Positions 10,233 through 20,122 of a DNA stretch of 64,000 nucleotides are shown one piece after another. How positions within the stretch are numbered: position 1 is the first letter of the stretch; every line of letters starts with the position of its first letter. The stretch is from positions 62,001 through 126,000 of the forward strand of contig NC_037310.1 in assembly GCF_000143535.2 (NCBI RefSeq), read 5' to 3'. Source of the DNA: Botrytis cinerea B05.10. Its lineage: Eukaryota > Ascomycota > Leotiomycetes > Helotiales > Sclerotiniaceae. The notes beneath the pieces are model-generated. The model worked only from the letters and a program-made list of their open reading frames with translations, searched no databases and was not told the DNA's origin. A program made the translations under genes and the position numbers.

Positions 10233-10784
10233 TTTTCAATATCCTTTTTATAATAAAATATCTATTATCAAGTTATATAGATTTTATATATATATATAAA
10301 ATCTCATTAATTTTTACAACAAAACCAATTATCCCAATTACCTATAATATTTATATCTTCATTTTGGAATTCAATAATCCTACAATTTATTATTATATCA
10401 TAATATAAAAGTACTTTTCTCCAAATTCGATTACCCCTACCCATAACAAATAAAAGAGTTAACAAGATTCTTTCCTTTTCCTAAAAACTTGAATATATAA
10501 TAAAGTTCTATTATCATAAATAGGCTTATATTCTTTTTTTATATATGTAATTTATAAATAATAATAGATTGAAATGAAAATCGTTAGTTGTAAATTGTAA
10601 TATAGTTATTTTCCTATAATAATTTTGATAAATCCAATTAAATAATAATAGATTTAAGATTTATATGTTATTCTATATAAATTAATGAATAAGATCAATT
10701 TGTCAATTGATTTTGGTTAATTAAATTGGCTGATTTGATTGATATATAATAAACTATTTAAAAATAACTATGCTATTGAACCCG
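10233..10784. other. AT-rich filler between copia and gypsy relics
   Basis: Low-complexity AT-rich DNA. I could not place any further copia reverse transcriptase motif here with confidence. Confidence 0.4.
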
Positions 10785-11542
10785 TGACATAATTCTTATG
10801 ATTATTCTTTTAAATCTAAAGCTCTATTTTATAATGAAATTCCATTCCTTATATAAATCTTTATTCTTTATAAAATTTAAGATTCTATTCTATTTTAAGC
10901 TTTTTTAAATTCTAAATTTCAAAACTTTTATTAATATAGTTTATCAGTATATAGCTCACATCAGCATGTGGCCTACTTCGAAAATCATTTAAATCAAGCT
11001 TTTTAAAATATTCATATTTTAATAAATAATCAATATTTCTTAAAATCAAAAGCGTGATTAATAATATTAAAAGTTAAAATATTCAAAAATGTAGTTTTTA
11101 CTTTTATATTTTTATTCTATCAAAAAAAGAAGTGAAACTGTCACGATTTTCATTACAAAAAAATGATTTTTATAATAACTATTATATAAAATTAGATTTC
11201 TAAGAATTGATTAGAAATTCTTATTATCTATATAAATAATTATAATATTTTTTAACAAAAATCAAATTATATTTATAAATAAAGAAAGTACACGATTACG
11301 CACAGACGAATTTTATATCTATTTTGAGATGGGCCACATGATGATATGAGTCACATGCTAATAAACTACGTTATATAATATTTGTTTTATAAATTCTTAT
11401 TTTTAAAACTAGTTTTTTAGATTGTTTTTAATTCTAAATATGATTTTATAAGAAGTTTATAAAGTTATATTTCTTTTAATTTTAAATTTGATTTGTTATT
11501 TTATAACTTCTATTGATCTGTTATTAATCTGCTATAATACTA
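10785..11542 (-). repeat. Left (3') LTR of the gypsy relic, split by a MITE
   Basis: 10785-10933 and 11372-11542 together match 20123-20465 in the same orientation. Examples are ATTATTCTTTTAAAT, TTATATAAATCTTTATTCTT, TTATAAATTCTTAT and TTCTATTGA(T/C)CTGTTA(T/C)TAAT. Differences are mainly C/T and G/A. The right copy additionally has a small internal tandem duplication of about 29 bp (near 20256-20285), which explains the length difference. Confidence 0.65.
10934..11371 (+). mobile_element. 438-bp MITE copy 1 (TA target site)
   Basis: The ends are inverted repeats of about 45 bp with the pattern ACGTAGTTTATCAG then a CATGTGG(G)CC motif occurring twice. The left end is RIP-altered (ATATAG for ACGTAG). 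It is flanked by TA on both sides (10932-10933 and 11372-11373). The other gypsy LTR lacks it and reads TTTTATTATATAATATTT, exactly the pre-insertion site, which fixes the boundaries. It has no coding capacity. Its ends resemble those of the pogo-type element at 16738, which probably mobilised it. Confidence 0.85.
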
Positions 11543-11948
11543 TTTCCTTTTTAATTTAGTATTTATTTTAAATATTCTTTATTATCAATCATTTTCCCCC
11601 GATCTAATTATAGTAAATGCTTTCAATATACTATCTCCTATTAATGTTTTCAAATATTAATAGTATATTCTTCTTTCTGAAATAATTCAAGTTTATAGTT
11701 CTGTTAATATGTTTAATTTCAATTATTCTCATTATAATTGTTATTATATTATATTGAATAATTGTTTTTAGTATTGTAATGAATATATTCGTTACAAAGC
11801 TTATTATAATATTATTCAAATCTTTATAAATGATTTAAAGAATTTTCATTTGAAAAAAAAGTGTTTTTAATTCAAAAGAGATATTGCTTTTGAAATTGTA
11901 ATGTCTAATATTATTTATGTTTGTATTTTTGAATTGAAACAATAGGAA

Positions 11949-12203
11949 TTGCATGAGTACAATTGCGAGATGCTTTGTTGTAGCCTCAAATCCCTAAATG
12001 AGCTTGATACTCTAAAGGAAAAGAAAAGATTGGAAAAGAAGTATATAAAGAAGAAGTCAGTGAATATTAATACTACATCTACTTTTAGTGATTCTTCTTT
12101 CTTTAGCTTCTTTAATCTTTTGTTGCCTTTATTATTTGAAATAGAGCTTGAGATTTTATTAATAAATGTAGGTATTTCAAATGGAATATCTATAGTTTTT
12201 TAA
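11949..12203 (+). pseudogene. Coding relic antisense to gag-pol, between integrase and LTR
   Basis: An 84-codon open frame less AT-rich than its surroundings, containing CEMLCCSLKSLNELDTLKEKK, a charged coiled-coil-like segment, then a Thr/Ser-rich and acidic-hydrophobic tail. Base composition and codon use favour the plus strand as the former coding strand, opposite to the retroelement genes. The SLKSL(D/N)ELD pattern recalls C-terminal tails of fungal transposase-like or accessory retroelement proteins, but I cannot name a family. It lies about 400 bp inside the left LTR, where gypsy elements normally carry nothing essential. It may be the 3' end of an extra antisense gene of this retrotransposon or the remnant of another insertion. 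Confidence 0.45.
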
Positions 12204-12946
12204 GGTAATTAAGATCTTCTTTAAATTTCTATATATTTTTTGAATATAAATAATTTAGTTATTTGATTAAATATTTAAAATTATTTTTAATATATTTATA
12301 ATCTAATATTATTTTAATATTATATATAATATTTGAATTAATTAATTTGATTTTATAAATAATATATTTAATATTTTTAATAATACTAATTCAAGTAAAA
12401 ATATATAAAATATTAAGTGGATATTAATTATATTTAATAATTTCAACTAATAATTAATTATTTTTATTATTTTATTAATCTTAAGTAATTTTAATTTTTT
12501 ATAATTGAATCTATTATTTAATCTTTTGATTTCGATATTTCATTATAATAAATAAACTTTATCTTTTTTTTTAAATATAAATTTTATATTATATCTTATA
12601 TTATAATATATTATTATTTTAAAAGATATAAATTTTAAATTAAAAGCTAATTACTTTTGAAAATCTTTTAGTTATTCGATTTATATTATTATTAATTCGA
12701 TATCAACTTTTTATAATATTAGAATTTTATATATTTATAAATTAAATTCAAAATTAACTTATATTGAAATGATTTTTGTGCTTTTTGTTTCTAATATATT
12801 ATATATAAATTATATTATAAATAATAGATTTATTCAATTATTTTGTTAATAATTTATATAATATTTAAAATATACTTTTATTATTTAATTAATTCTTTTT
12901 ATTTGACTATCTATTTATAAATAAAAAGATATTAATAGTTTTTCTT

Positions 12947-13685
12947 TTGATATTTATAAATATTGATAAAATAATTTATAATTTCAAAATAAAGAGTTTA
13001 TCTTCATTCGAAATTATTTTATTTAATATTTTATATATATTTATTATAATTTTAAAGAATATATATATTAATTATTTAATATTTTTTATCCTCTTAAATA
13101 ATATTATATATATAAATTTAATTAATTTATTTATTATATTAAATATTATATTATACTCAATTTCTATAATAAAATCCTTTGAAAATATTATTTATAATAT
13201 TGTTTTTATAAATAAAAAATAATAATATAATATAGTATTGATATCTTTTAATTTATATATTTATATTCAAATAAGAATAAAGTAATTTTCATTATGAATT
13301 CGAATTATAATTTAATAATGAAGGATTGAAAGCTACATAGATTGATTAGATAAGATTGATAAGATAATAGTTAATTATTATAATTGTTATTTTGAAAGAA
13401 TGAAAGGAATAATAGATTCTGTATTTAAAGAATGATTGGATTAGGAAAAGGATTTTAAATAAAGAAAGTTGATTCTAAGCGAATAAGTATAAAAAGGGAT
13501 TTAGTCCTTCAAATTGTAAAATAAGAAAATTAATCTCATATAATTTTTTAATCAAAATCATATGTCACACTACTTATATAGTCCATTAGTCATTCACTCG
13601 AGCATGCTTCCATCTTATATATATATATTATATATATATATTATATATATAATCACCTCTTATATGCTTTCGACCTACGACAGAA
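12947..13685. other. AT-rich interval where the integrase core should lie
   Basis: A plus-strand 91-codon frame (12947-13222) is Ile/Asn/Leu-only and looks like AT-rich noise. No integrase catalytic motif is legible. A less AT-rich patch at 13560-13680 with a TATATAT tract (about 13616-13652) may be a further small insertion. Confidence 0.35.
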
Positions 13686-13689
13686 AATA

Positions 13690-13960
13690 ATAATTTGATT
13701 ATAAACTCCTATATAATAAATTTTTATAATTGAAAAGATATATTTGAAATCTAAAACTAATTATATAAAGTATATTATAATAATTTGTTTTATATATAAA
13801 TATTACAATTTCTAATAACTTCTTTAATTATTATTCTTATTTATGAAAATTAATTGATTTCCTATATTCTTATAAATATTCTTATAATTTCTTAATATTC
13901 ATATATTAGTAATCTATATTATTTCATTATAAATTCCTTAATTATTTGATTTGGAATATA
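13690..13960 (-). pseudogene. Gypsy integrase zinc-binding domain relic
   Basis: On the minus strand the stop-ridden frame gives YIPNQIIKEFIMK, then IIRIFIRI, then IIIKEVIRNCNIYI, followed by a KLL..TLY stretch. The spacing matches the HHCC integrase module of gypsy elements, where a His-containing block precedes a Cys-x2-Cys pair. The first Cys survives in NCNIYI, while the second Cys and the histidines are changed to Tyr, as C-to-T/G-to-A damage predicts. Its position, left of RNase H in a minus-strand element, is right for integrase. Confidence 0.6.
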
Positions 13961-14111
13961 TAATATTATTTTTTATAATGAATTCTGATTCTATTGTTTT
14001 ATATATATAATATTCTTATTATAATATAATTGGATTTGTTTTCTAGGATGATTATCTTTTAATAAATATATTATTATAAATTGTAATATATTATAAATCA
14101 GTAATTCGCAA

Positions 14112-14549
14112 ACGTGGTTTATCAGTATATAGGTCATATCATTATATGGGTCATTTCATTTTATATATAAAATTCGTTTATATATAATTGTGTACTTTCT
14201 TCATTTTATAATATAATTTTATAAAATCTAAAGATATGAAATTTAATTATATAATTATTATAAAAATCTAAATGTTTATTAGGAATTCAAATTATTAAAG
14301 TAGTTATTAAAGGAATAACTTTTTTTGTAATGAAAATCGTAACAATTTCTATTTTCTTTATAATATAATAAAAATATTGATATAAAAACTAGATTTCTAA
14401 AAAGCTAAACTTTTATTATTATTTAATATTCTTTTCTTTTTCGAAAATAATGATTAGTTATTAAAATAAGAATATTGAAAAAGGCCTAATTTTGGTGTAT
14501 TTTCAAATGGCCCACATGATGATATGGCCCACATGCTGATAAACTACGT
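14112..14549 (-). mobile_element. 438-bp MITE copy 2
   Basis: Exactly the same length as copy 1 and inserted in the opposite orientation. The reverse complement of copy 1 aligns throughout, for example TTTTTTTGTAATGAAAATCG and ATTGTGTACTTTCTTC. Inverted ends are ACGTGGTTTATCAG (left) and the complement of CTGATAAACTACGT (right), with TA on the right side (14550-14551). The left TA has become AA. Copy 2 has more A and T than copy 1, so the two copies were mutated unequally. Confidence 0.85.
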
Positions 14550-14789
14550 TATCCTTTTTGAATATAATATATAATTCATATATTTTGTTTTTTTAATATT
14601 TTAATTTGCAATTAAAAATATTAGCTTTAGTGTTTTCTAATTCTTTAATATATAGAATTCTAAAATTATAATCAATTATAATCTTCAGTTATTTAATCTA
14701 TTATTTATTTAATTATTTCATTATAATAAAATAAAATACATTCTTATAATCTATATATATTTATATTATATATTTCAATCTTTTTAAAT

Positions 14790-15900
14790 ATATTTGTTAT
14801 TTTTTAAATATATTAATTATCATTAATAATTTATTATTATATATTTTATAATTCAATTTAATTAATAATAGTTTTTAGAAATAGAATATAAGTGATTAGT
14901 ATTTTCTATTCTAATTGGATTAATTTAAAACTATTTTTATAATAAAATTCAAAAGGTTTGTTTTTATTATAATTTCTTTTTTTAAATCAAAAATAAATAG
15001 TATTAGCTTTTCTATTATTATTTATTTGAATATATTAAATAACTCTTATATTTTAATAATTTATTTTAAACTTTCTAAATATTTTTTATCTAATAGAATT
15101 AAAAATATAATAATTTTTAAATAATCTTTTATAAATCTTTTATAAAAATTAATAAATCCTAAAAAGAATTATATTTTTTTAATTATAATCAATTATTTTT
15201 ATTCAAATATTATTTTAACCTTATTTTTATTTATTTTAAATCTTTAATTTAATATAATAAATTTCAAAAATTCTATTTCTATAATATAAAATCTATATTT
15301 ATTTGATCTATATAATAAATTTATTTTAAATAAACTTTTGAAAATATTATTAATATTTTTAATATGTTGAATCTTATTATTCGAATATATTAGAATATTA
15401 TTCAAATACTATATATGATAAGTATTCAAATATTATAATAATATATTATTTACAAATCTTATAAAAATAATCAGTATATTAATTAATTCAAATAGCATAA
15501 TCTAATACTTGTACGAGCGTAGGCGTAGGTCCTGAGTGGCGTTAAAAATGACTACGGAGAGCGCTAGCGAGGCCGTTGTTATTTTTAGCCACGAAGGGCT
15601 GAGAAAAAGCTCGTACTTGTATAATCTATGTTTTGTTTTAAAAGTGGTTTTCTATTTCTCACTTTACTTTATTTTGATCAAATAATAATTATTATATAAA
15701 TCTATTTTAATAAATATTATAATTCTATTTAATTGATTTTTTAATTCTATAATTAATAAAAATAAATATCAATTCTTTTTAATAGAAGTATTCAGCTTTT
15801 TATAATTTATAATTAATTTATCAAATCTATTCTTTTTAAATATTTATATAATTGAATTGATTATTTGAAATACGAATTCTCTAATTTATTCCTTAATTAA
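14790..15900 (-). pseudogene. Gypsy reverse transcriptase-RNase H relic with mutated YLDD
   Basis: Reading from 15900 leftward with stops ignored: INYKKLNTSIKKN, IELKNQL, FIKIDLYNNYYLIKIK, KTTFKTKHRLYKY, MLFELINILIIFIRFVNNIL, YLNN-ILIYSNN, FLGFINFYKRFIKDY, then RNase H KEIIIKTN, SLIFYF and LNYKIYNNKLL. These match the consecutive RT motifs (KIDLRGAYN, EWKTAF, MPFGLTNAP, YLDD, FLGFANFYRRFI) and the RNase H motif around ELNY-IHDKELL. The catalytic YLDD reads YLNN at 15397-15408 (Asp to Asn, G-to-A), and conserved Trp codons are stops. A 100-bp fold-back element lies inside KY|MLFEL, and skipping it restores the frame. Confidence 0.85.
15506..15621. mobile_element. 100-bp fold-back element with perfect 8-bp target duplication
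   Basis: The GC-rich 100-bp core (15514-15613) is bounded by TACTTGTA on both sides (15506-15513 and 15614-15621). Its outer ends are inverted (CGAGC...GCTCG). Inside, TGGCGTTAAAAATGACTACGG on the left pairs with the complement of a TGGCTAAAAATAACAACGG sequence on the right, around a palindromic centre (AGCGCTAGCG). The core therefore folds almost end to end. Removing the core and one TACTTGTA restores the gypsy reverse transcriptase frame exactly. An 8-bp duplication fits hAT-type transposition. At 100 bp it is too short to encode anything and too short to trigger RIP, which would explain why it kept its G and C. Confidence 0.85.
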
Positions 15901-15914
15901 ATTATTATTAATAT

Positions 15915-16080
15915 TGTCGGAAGTAGACAACAAATTGCACATATTATTATAATAATACAATATATATTGTATATCTTATTATTATATAAAGAGTAAAAAG
16001 CTCGAAAGAAGAATTTGATATAGTGGTGTGCATGTGCCACACACGTGCTAGGCACGTGCCTATACATGTGACTTCCAACA
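15915..16080 (+). mobile_element. Solo LTR with 5-bp target duplication
   Basis: The 166-bp segment starts TGTCGGAAGT and ends ACTTCCAACA, giving LTR-style TG...CA ends with a 10-bp near-perfect inverted repeat. It is flanked by AATAT on both sides (15910-15914 and 16081-16085). The right half keeps GC-rich palindromic sequence (CACACACGTGCTAGGCACGTG), so it has escaped heavy RIP. The same LTR family occurs in damaged form at 10110. Recombination between two LTRs of a complete copia-like element is the likely origin. Confidence 0.8.
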
Positions 16081-16737
16081 AATATATTTTTTAAACTTTT
16101 TCAATTTATTAATTAATATTAAATAAATTGAAATATATATAAATATCTTATCTTTCTTTAATATTATTTTATATTCTTATAATTTATATTTTAATAAAAT
16201 CTTATAAATCTTTAATTCTTTAAAAATATATTTATATTTCTTATATTATTTTAATATTATAAACTTTTATATTTATAAAAAAGATATATTAGCCTTTGCC
16301 TTTAATAAAGAACTCTAAATTAAATATTTTATATTATTAATATTATTTATATTCGATTTTTCTTAATATATATTTTATCTTATAAATATTTTTAATATAT
16401 TTCTATAATCACTTTTATATTAATTAAATATTACAATTCCTTATATTTAATTTATTTTCGAATTATATATCTTTAATTATAATATTCCTAAAATAATCTA
16501 TTATTAATTTAATAATATAATATCAAATTATATAATCTTTATATATTATATTATACTTATTTATCTTGAAATTATCTTTTATAAAATCTTTTTATTAAAT
16601 TCTATTAATTATTTATCAATTAATTATAATCAATAAAAATATTATTTCATTCAAAATAATATTTCCAAATACTTTTTAATTTCTAATATAATAAAATTTC
16701 CTATAATCTCTAAATCTATTATAACTAATTATATATA

Positions 16738-18591
16738 ACGTAGTTTATTAGTGTGCGGATCATATTAGTGTATAGATTACTTTTATCTCAATTTACTTTT
16801 TCAAATTCATATTATTCAATAATTATTGAATCAATTGATTAAAACTATAAAAATTATAATAATCTAAAATCTATTATATTATTTTGATAAGTTCTTATAT
16901 TATAATCTATCTTTCTATATTTATTATAATATCGATTAGAAAATACTTTTCTATTAGAATTCCCTTTTTTTTAATATTTATCGCATTGAATCTAAATATT
17001 AATCTTTTGTTAAAATAATATATCAAAAGCCTTTTGTTTAGTGAGTATTTCTTCTTATTATAATTGAGTTTTTTTTATATATTGATATTTGTTTAATATT
17101 TTATTTATTATTTGAAGTATATAATTCTTTATATTTAAAAGTGTATTTTTATAAATTAATCTTTTTGTATTTTTAATTAGAATTAGTATAGTTTTGAATA
17201 TAGGTGTAGAAGAGTTTGATTGATAATAAGTTATTTGAGATTTAATTAATGTTGATTGAGAAAGAGCTTTTATTGGATTATAAGGGATTTGAGAGATTTA
17301 TTGATTTAGATTGAAAGAGGGGGGGGGTAGGTATATAAATATAAATATTTAATTTCGAAAATACAATTTCAGAATTAAATAGGATTAAATCTATTTTTTG
17401 AAATCTTATTTTTATATTCTAAAAAGTAATTGATTTTTTATATATAATTTTAAAAATTATAAAGAATTCAATCTTTGAAATATACTTGATATATATTTTA
17501 ATAAAAATATTAATTTGATTTTTATATAAATATTTCAGATTATTAAAATAATCAATATCAAATAGCTAAATTAAATAATTTGAATATAATAATAAATATA
17601 AATATATAATATTATTTTCTTTATAGTATATTTGAAAAGCTATTGATTTATAATTTTTATATTTATTTAATATCAATATTCGATATTTGCTCTTTCTTCG
17701 ATTCTTAATATATTTATCAAAATATTTCAACTATTTTAAATTTGTTTTATTATTCGTCTATCTATTAAATATAAATTTAATAATCCATTCCATAGAAAAA
17801 CCAATTTCGATATACTAATTAAAGAGATGAATCTATTCTTAAATTATTAGAAATAAAAGAATAATTTCATCCTTTCTATTTCCATATATTATTACTATAA
17901 TCTATTCTCGATTACCTAATTATATTATTTTACTTCTATCATTTCGTTTAGTATTAATTATTATCATTGCTATATATATAATTCCTATTATAAAACCTAT
18001 TTTATCGAAATTATAAAAATCTCTATTCAAAATGCTGTATTTCACTTGCATATTTATAATTAATTGAAATCATTCTTTAATAAGTTTAGGATCTTTATAA
18101 AGAGTTTTTTGAAAATTATAAATATAATTAAAATGTGTTTTTAATTCGATTCGATATTTTATAAATCAATACATTTAAAACTTTTTAATGCATTTTGTAT
18201 TCTTCAATTCAAAAATATGATTTGTTATATCTTTTATATTCTTAAATTTAAATAAAAAATCTTTCGAATTTATATTGAATATATATTTAGAAATAATATT
18301 CTCTTTTAATTTTAAAAGATTATAAAATTTAGATCAATATTTGAAACAAAAAGTAATATTATTAATTTTATATTATAATATTATATTCGAAATATTATAT
18401 ATCTTTATAACCTTTCGAATATTTGTTTTTTTATCTTTTTGAATAACTTCGATAACAAGGAGTATACAGGCTTTTTGATTATTCGAATTCATTATTGATT
18501 ATTGATAAAAATACATATTGAAAGAGAAAAAAGTGAATTAAGGTGAAAGTGACCCGCACACTAATATAACCCACACACTGATAAACTACGT
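16738..18591 (-). mobile_element. 1,854-bp pogo/Fot1-type transposon, RIP-inactivated
   Basis: Terminal inverted repeats of about 55-60 bp begin ACGTAGTTTAT(T/C)AGTGTG and continue through ACTTT(T/C)A(T/C)CT. They are flanked by TA on both sides (16736-16737 and 18592-18593). The length is that of autonomous fungal pogo/Fot1 elements, and the minus strand carries a transposase relic. The TIR start is shared with the two 438-bp MITEs. It lies between gag and reverse transcriptase of the host gypsy element, in what would be the gag-protease region. Confidence 0.85.
17860..18300 (-). pseudogene. Pogo/Fot1 transposase relic
   Basis: The minus-strand frame reads ELKTHFNYIYNFQKTLY, KDPKLI, VKYSILNRDFYNFDKIGF, then GIIYIAMIII and LGNRE-stop-I. 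This is the first catalytic block of Fot1/pogo DDE transposases (the usual form is IYNFDETGF, followed by QPGNREW). The Asp of NFD survives. The neighbouring Glu is Lys, the Gln of QPGNREW is TAA and its Trp is TAG (complement at 17902-17904). All are consistent with G-to-A or C-to-T changes. The remaining DDE residues could not be placed reliably. Confidence 0.8.
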
Positions 18592-19289
18592 TATCTATTT
18601 ATTTAAACTTTATAATATATCTATTCTATTTATTCTATAATATTCAATTATTATATAATTTTATAAACTTCTTATAAAATTATATTTGAAATTAAATTCT
18701 TATATATTATATTATTTTAATAAATTTTTGTTTTCCTTTTTTAAAAAAATTATTTGATTACTTTTTTATTTGATTAATAAATTCTATAAAATTTATTATA
18801 ATAAATTATTTAATTTATTATAATATAATCTATTTTTATCTTATTTTAATAACTTTCTTCTATCATAAAAAATATTAGAATTCTATAATATTCTTATTTT
18901 TATAATTCTATAATATTCAAATCCTTTTGATTTTATAATAATTCCTTTAATAATTATTAGAATTTTTCAATAATAAAAATCTTAATATTTTCAAATTTAA
19001 TTAAGCTTTTTGAAATTATAAAAATAATATTAAATTGATCTTTATTAAATTTAAATTTAAAATTATTCCTTTTTCCTTTTATTTTTTTATTTCAATAATT
19101 TACTATTCAATATTCTATTTTTCCATATTCAAAATATAAATTGTTTTTTTATTTTTATTTCTTTTCTAAATTATTATTTCTATTTATATAATATATAATA
19201 TTTAATTTTGTAAAATCTTTATATCTTTATAAATTATAATATAATCTATTTTCATTTTTTTATAATAAAATTCTTGTTTTTGATTTTCT
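18592..19289. other. AT-rich interval, probably gag 3' part or protease
   Basis: By position this should contain the gypsy gag zinc knuckle and protease, but no motif is legible after mutation. Confidence 0.35.
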
Positions 19290-19700
19290 TAAGATTTGTA
19301 TAATCTTTGATTTTGTTAATATCTATAAAAACAATTATTTGATTTAATAAAATTTTAAATTAAATCATTCAAATCTATATTCTCAATAAATCTTTCTAAT
19401 TTCAATCTAATTTTTAATTTGAATCCCTTATAATAATAATTTATAATAACGATTTCATTTTATTTAATTATTCTAATATATTTTCGAAATTCTATAATAT
19501 ATTTCAATATTGATTCTATTTATTTAAAATTAAAGATTTTCTTTCCATTATTTCTAATTTATTAGAATTTCTAAAGATTTTATAAATTTCTATTTTAAAT
19601 CCTTCAAAACTATTAAAGATTATTTATATAAATTATATACAATCCTTATTATTATATTTAAAATAATTATATAAATATAATTGAATTTATTTGATTATTT
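19290..19700 (-). pseudogene. Gypsy gag (capsid) relic
   Basis: The minus strand gives SILKYIIEFRKYIRIIK-stop-NEIVI, then YYYKGFKLKIRLKLERFI, then NDLI and, further on, CFYRY and NQRLYKS. This is the retrotransposon gag pattern in which a Ser-x-x-x-Tyr block, FR and a Trp-Asn precede FYxGLKxxIK and a LIxxAIxIDNRLYER segment. The expected Trp is a stop. It lies next to the right-hand LTR, as gag should in a minus-strand element. Confidence 0.65.
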
Positions 19701-20122
19701 TATTTTGAAGATATAATATAGTTTATATGTTTTTGGATTTTTTAATAATGAATTTGTTTTTATTAAATCAAAAGTATATTTCAAATTATAAAAGGAAAAT
19801 ATCGAATTCTTATCAATTACCTTGATATTTATTTAATAAAATAGTTTTAAAAATTTTATTATTAATAATTTCCTTTAAAATATTGATTATTTCAATATTA
19901 TTAATATTTTTAATAAATTAATTTATAATAATAGTTTTGGATATTATATTAATAATGGTTATTGAATCAATATTTGAAATAGAAATAATATTCAAAATAT
20001 TATAGAAACTGTTTTTAAGATTATATAAAAGTATTTAGAGATCTTTTGAAATAGTTTAAATTAAATTTTAAATAGGAATTCGATAAGATTGTAATTGCTT
20101 GTAATTCTTGTAATTATAATAA

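Noticed and set aside
12947..13222. 91-codon plus-strand open frame in the AT island
   Set aside because: Composed almost only of Ile, Asn, Leu, Phe, Tyr and Lys. It lacks stops merely by chance in AT-rich sequence and lies in the expected integrase region of the opposite strand.
13616..13652. TATATATA tract as a possible centromere or origin
   Set aside because: A simple dinucleotide run inside a retrotransposon relic. Nothing else supports a chromosomal function.
10110..16080. 10110 and 15915 LTRs as a pair bounding one copia element
   Set aside because: The 15915 copy has its own AATAT target duplication on both sides, the left flank of 10110 is different, and the DNA between belongs to gypsy relics on the other strand.
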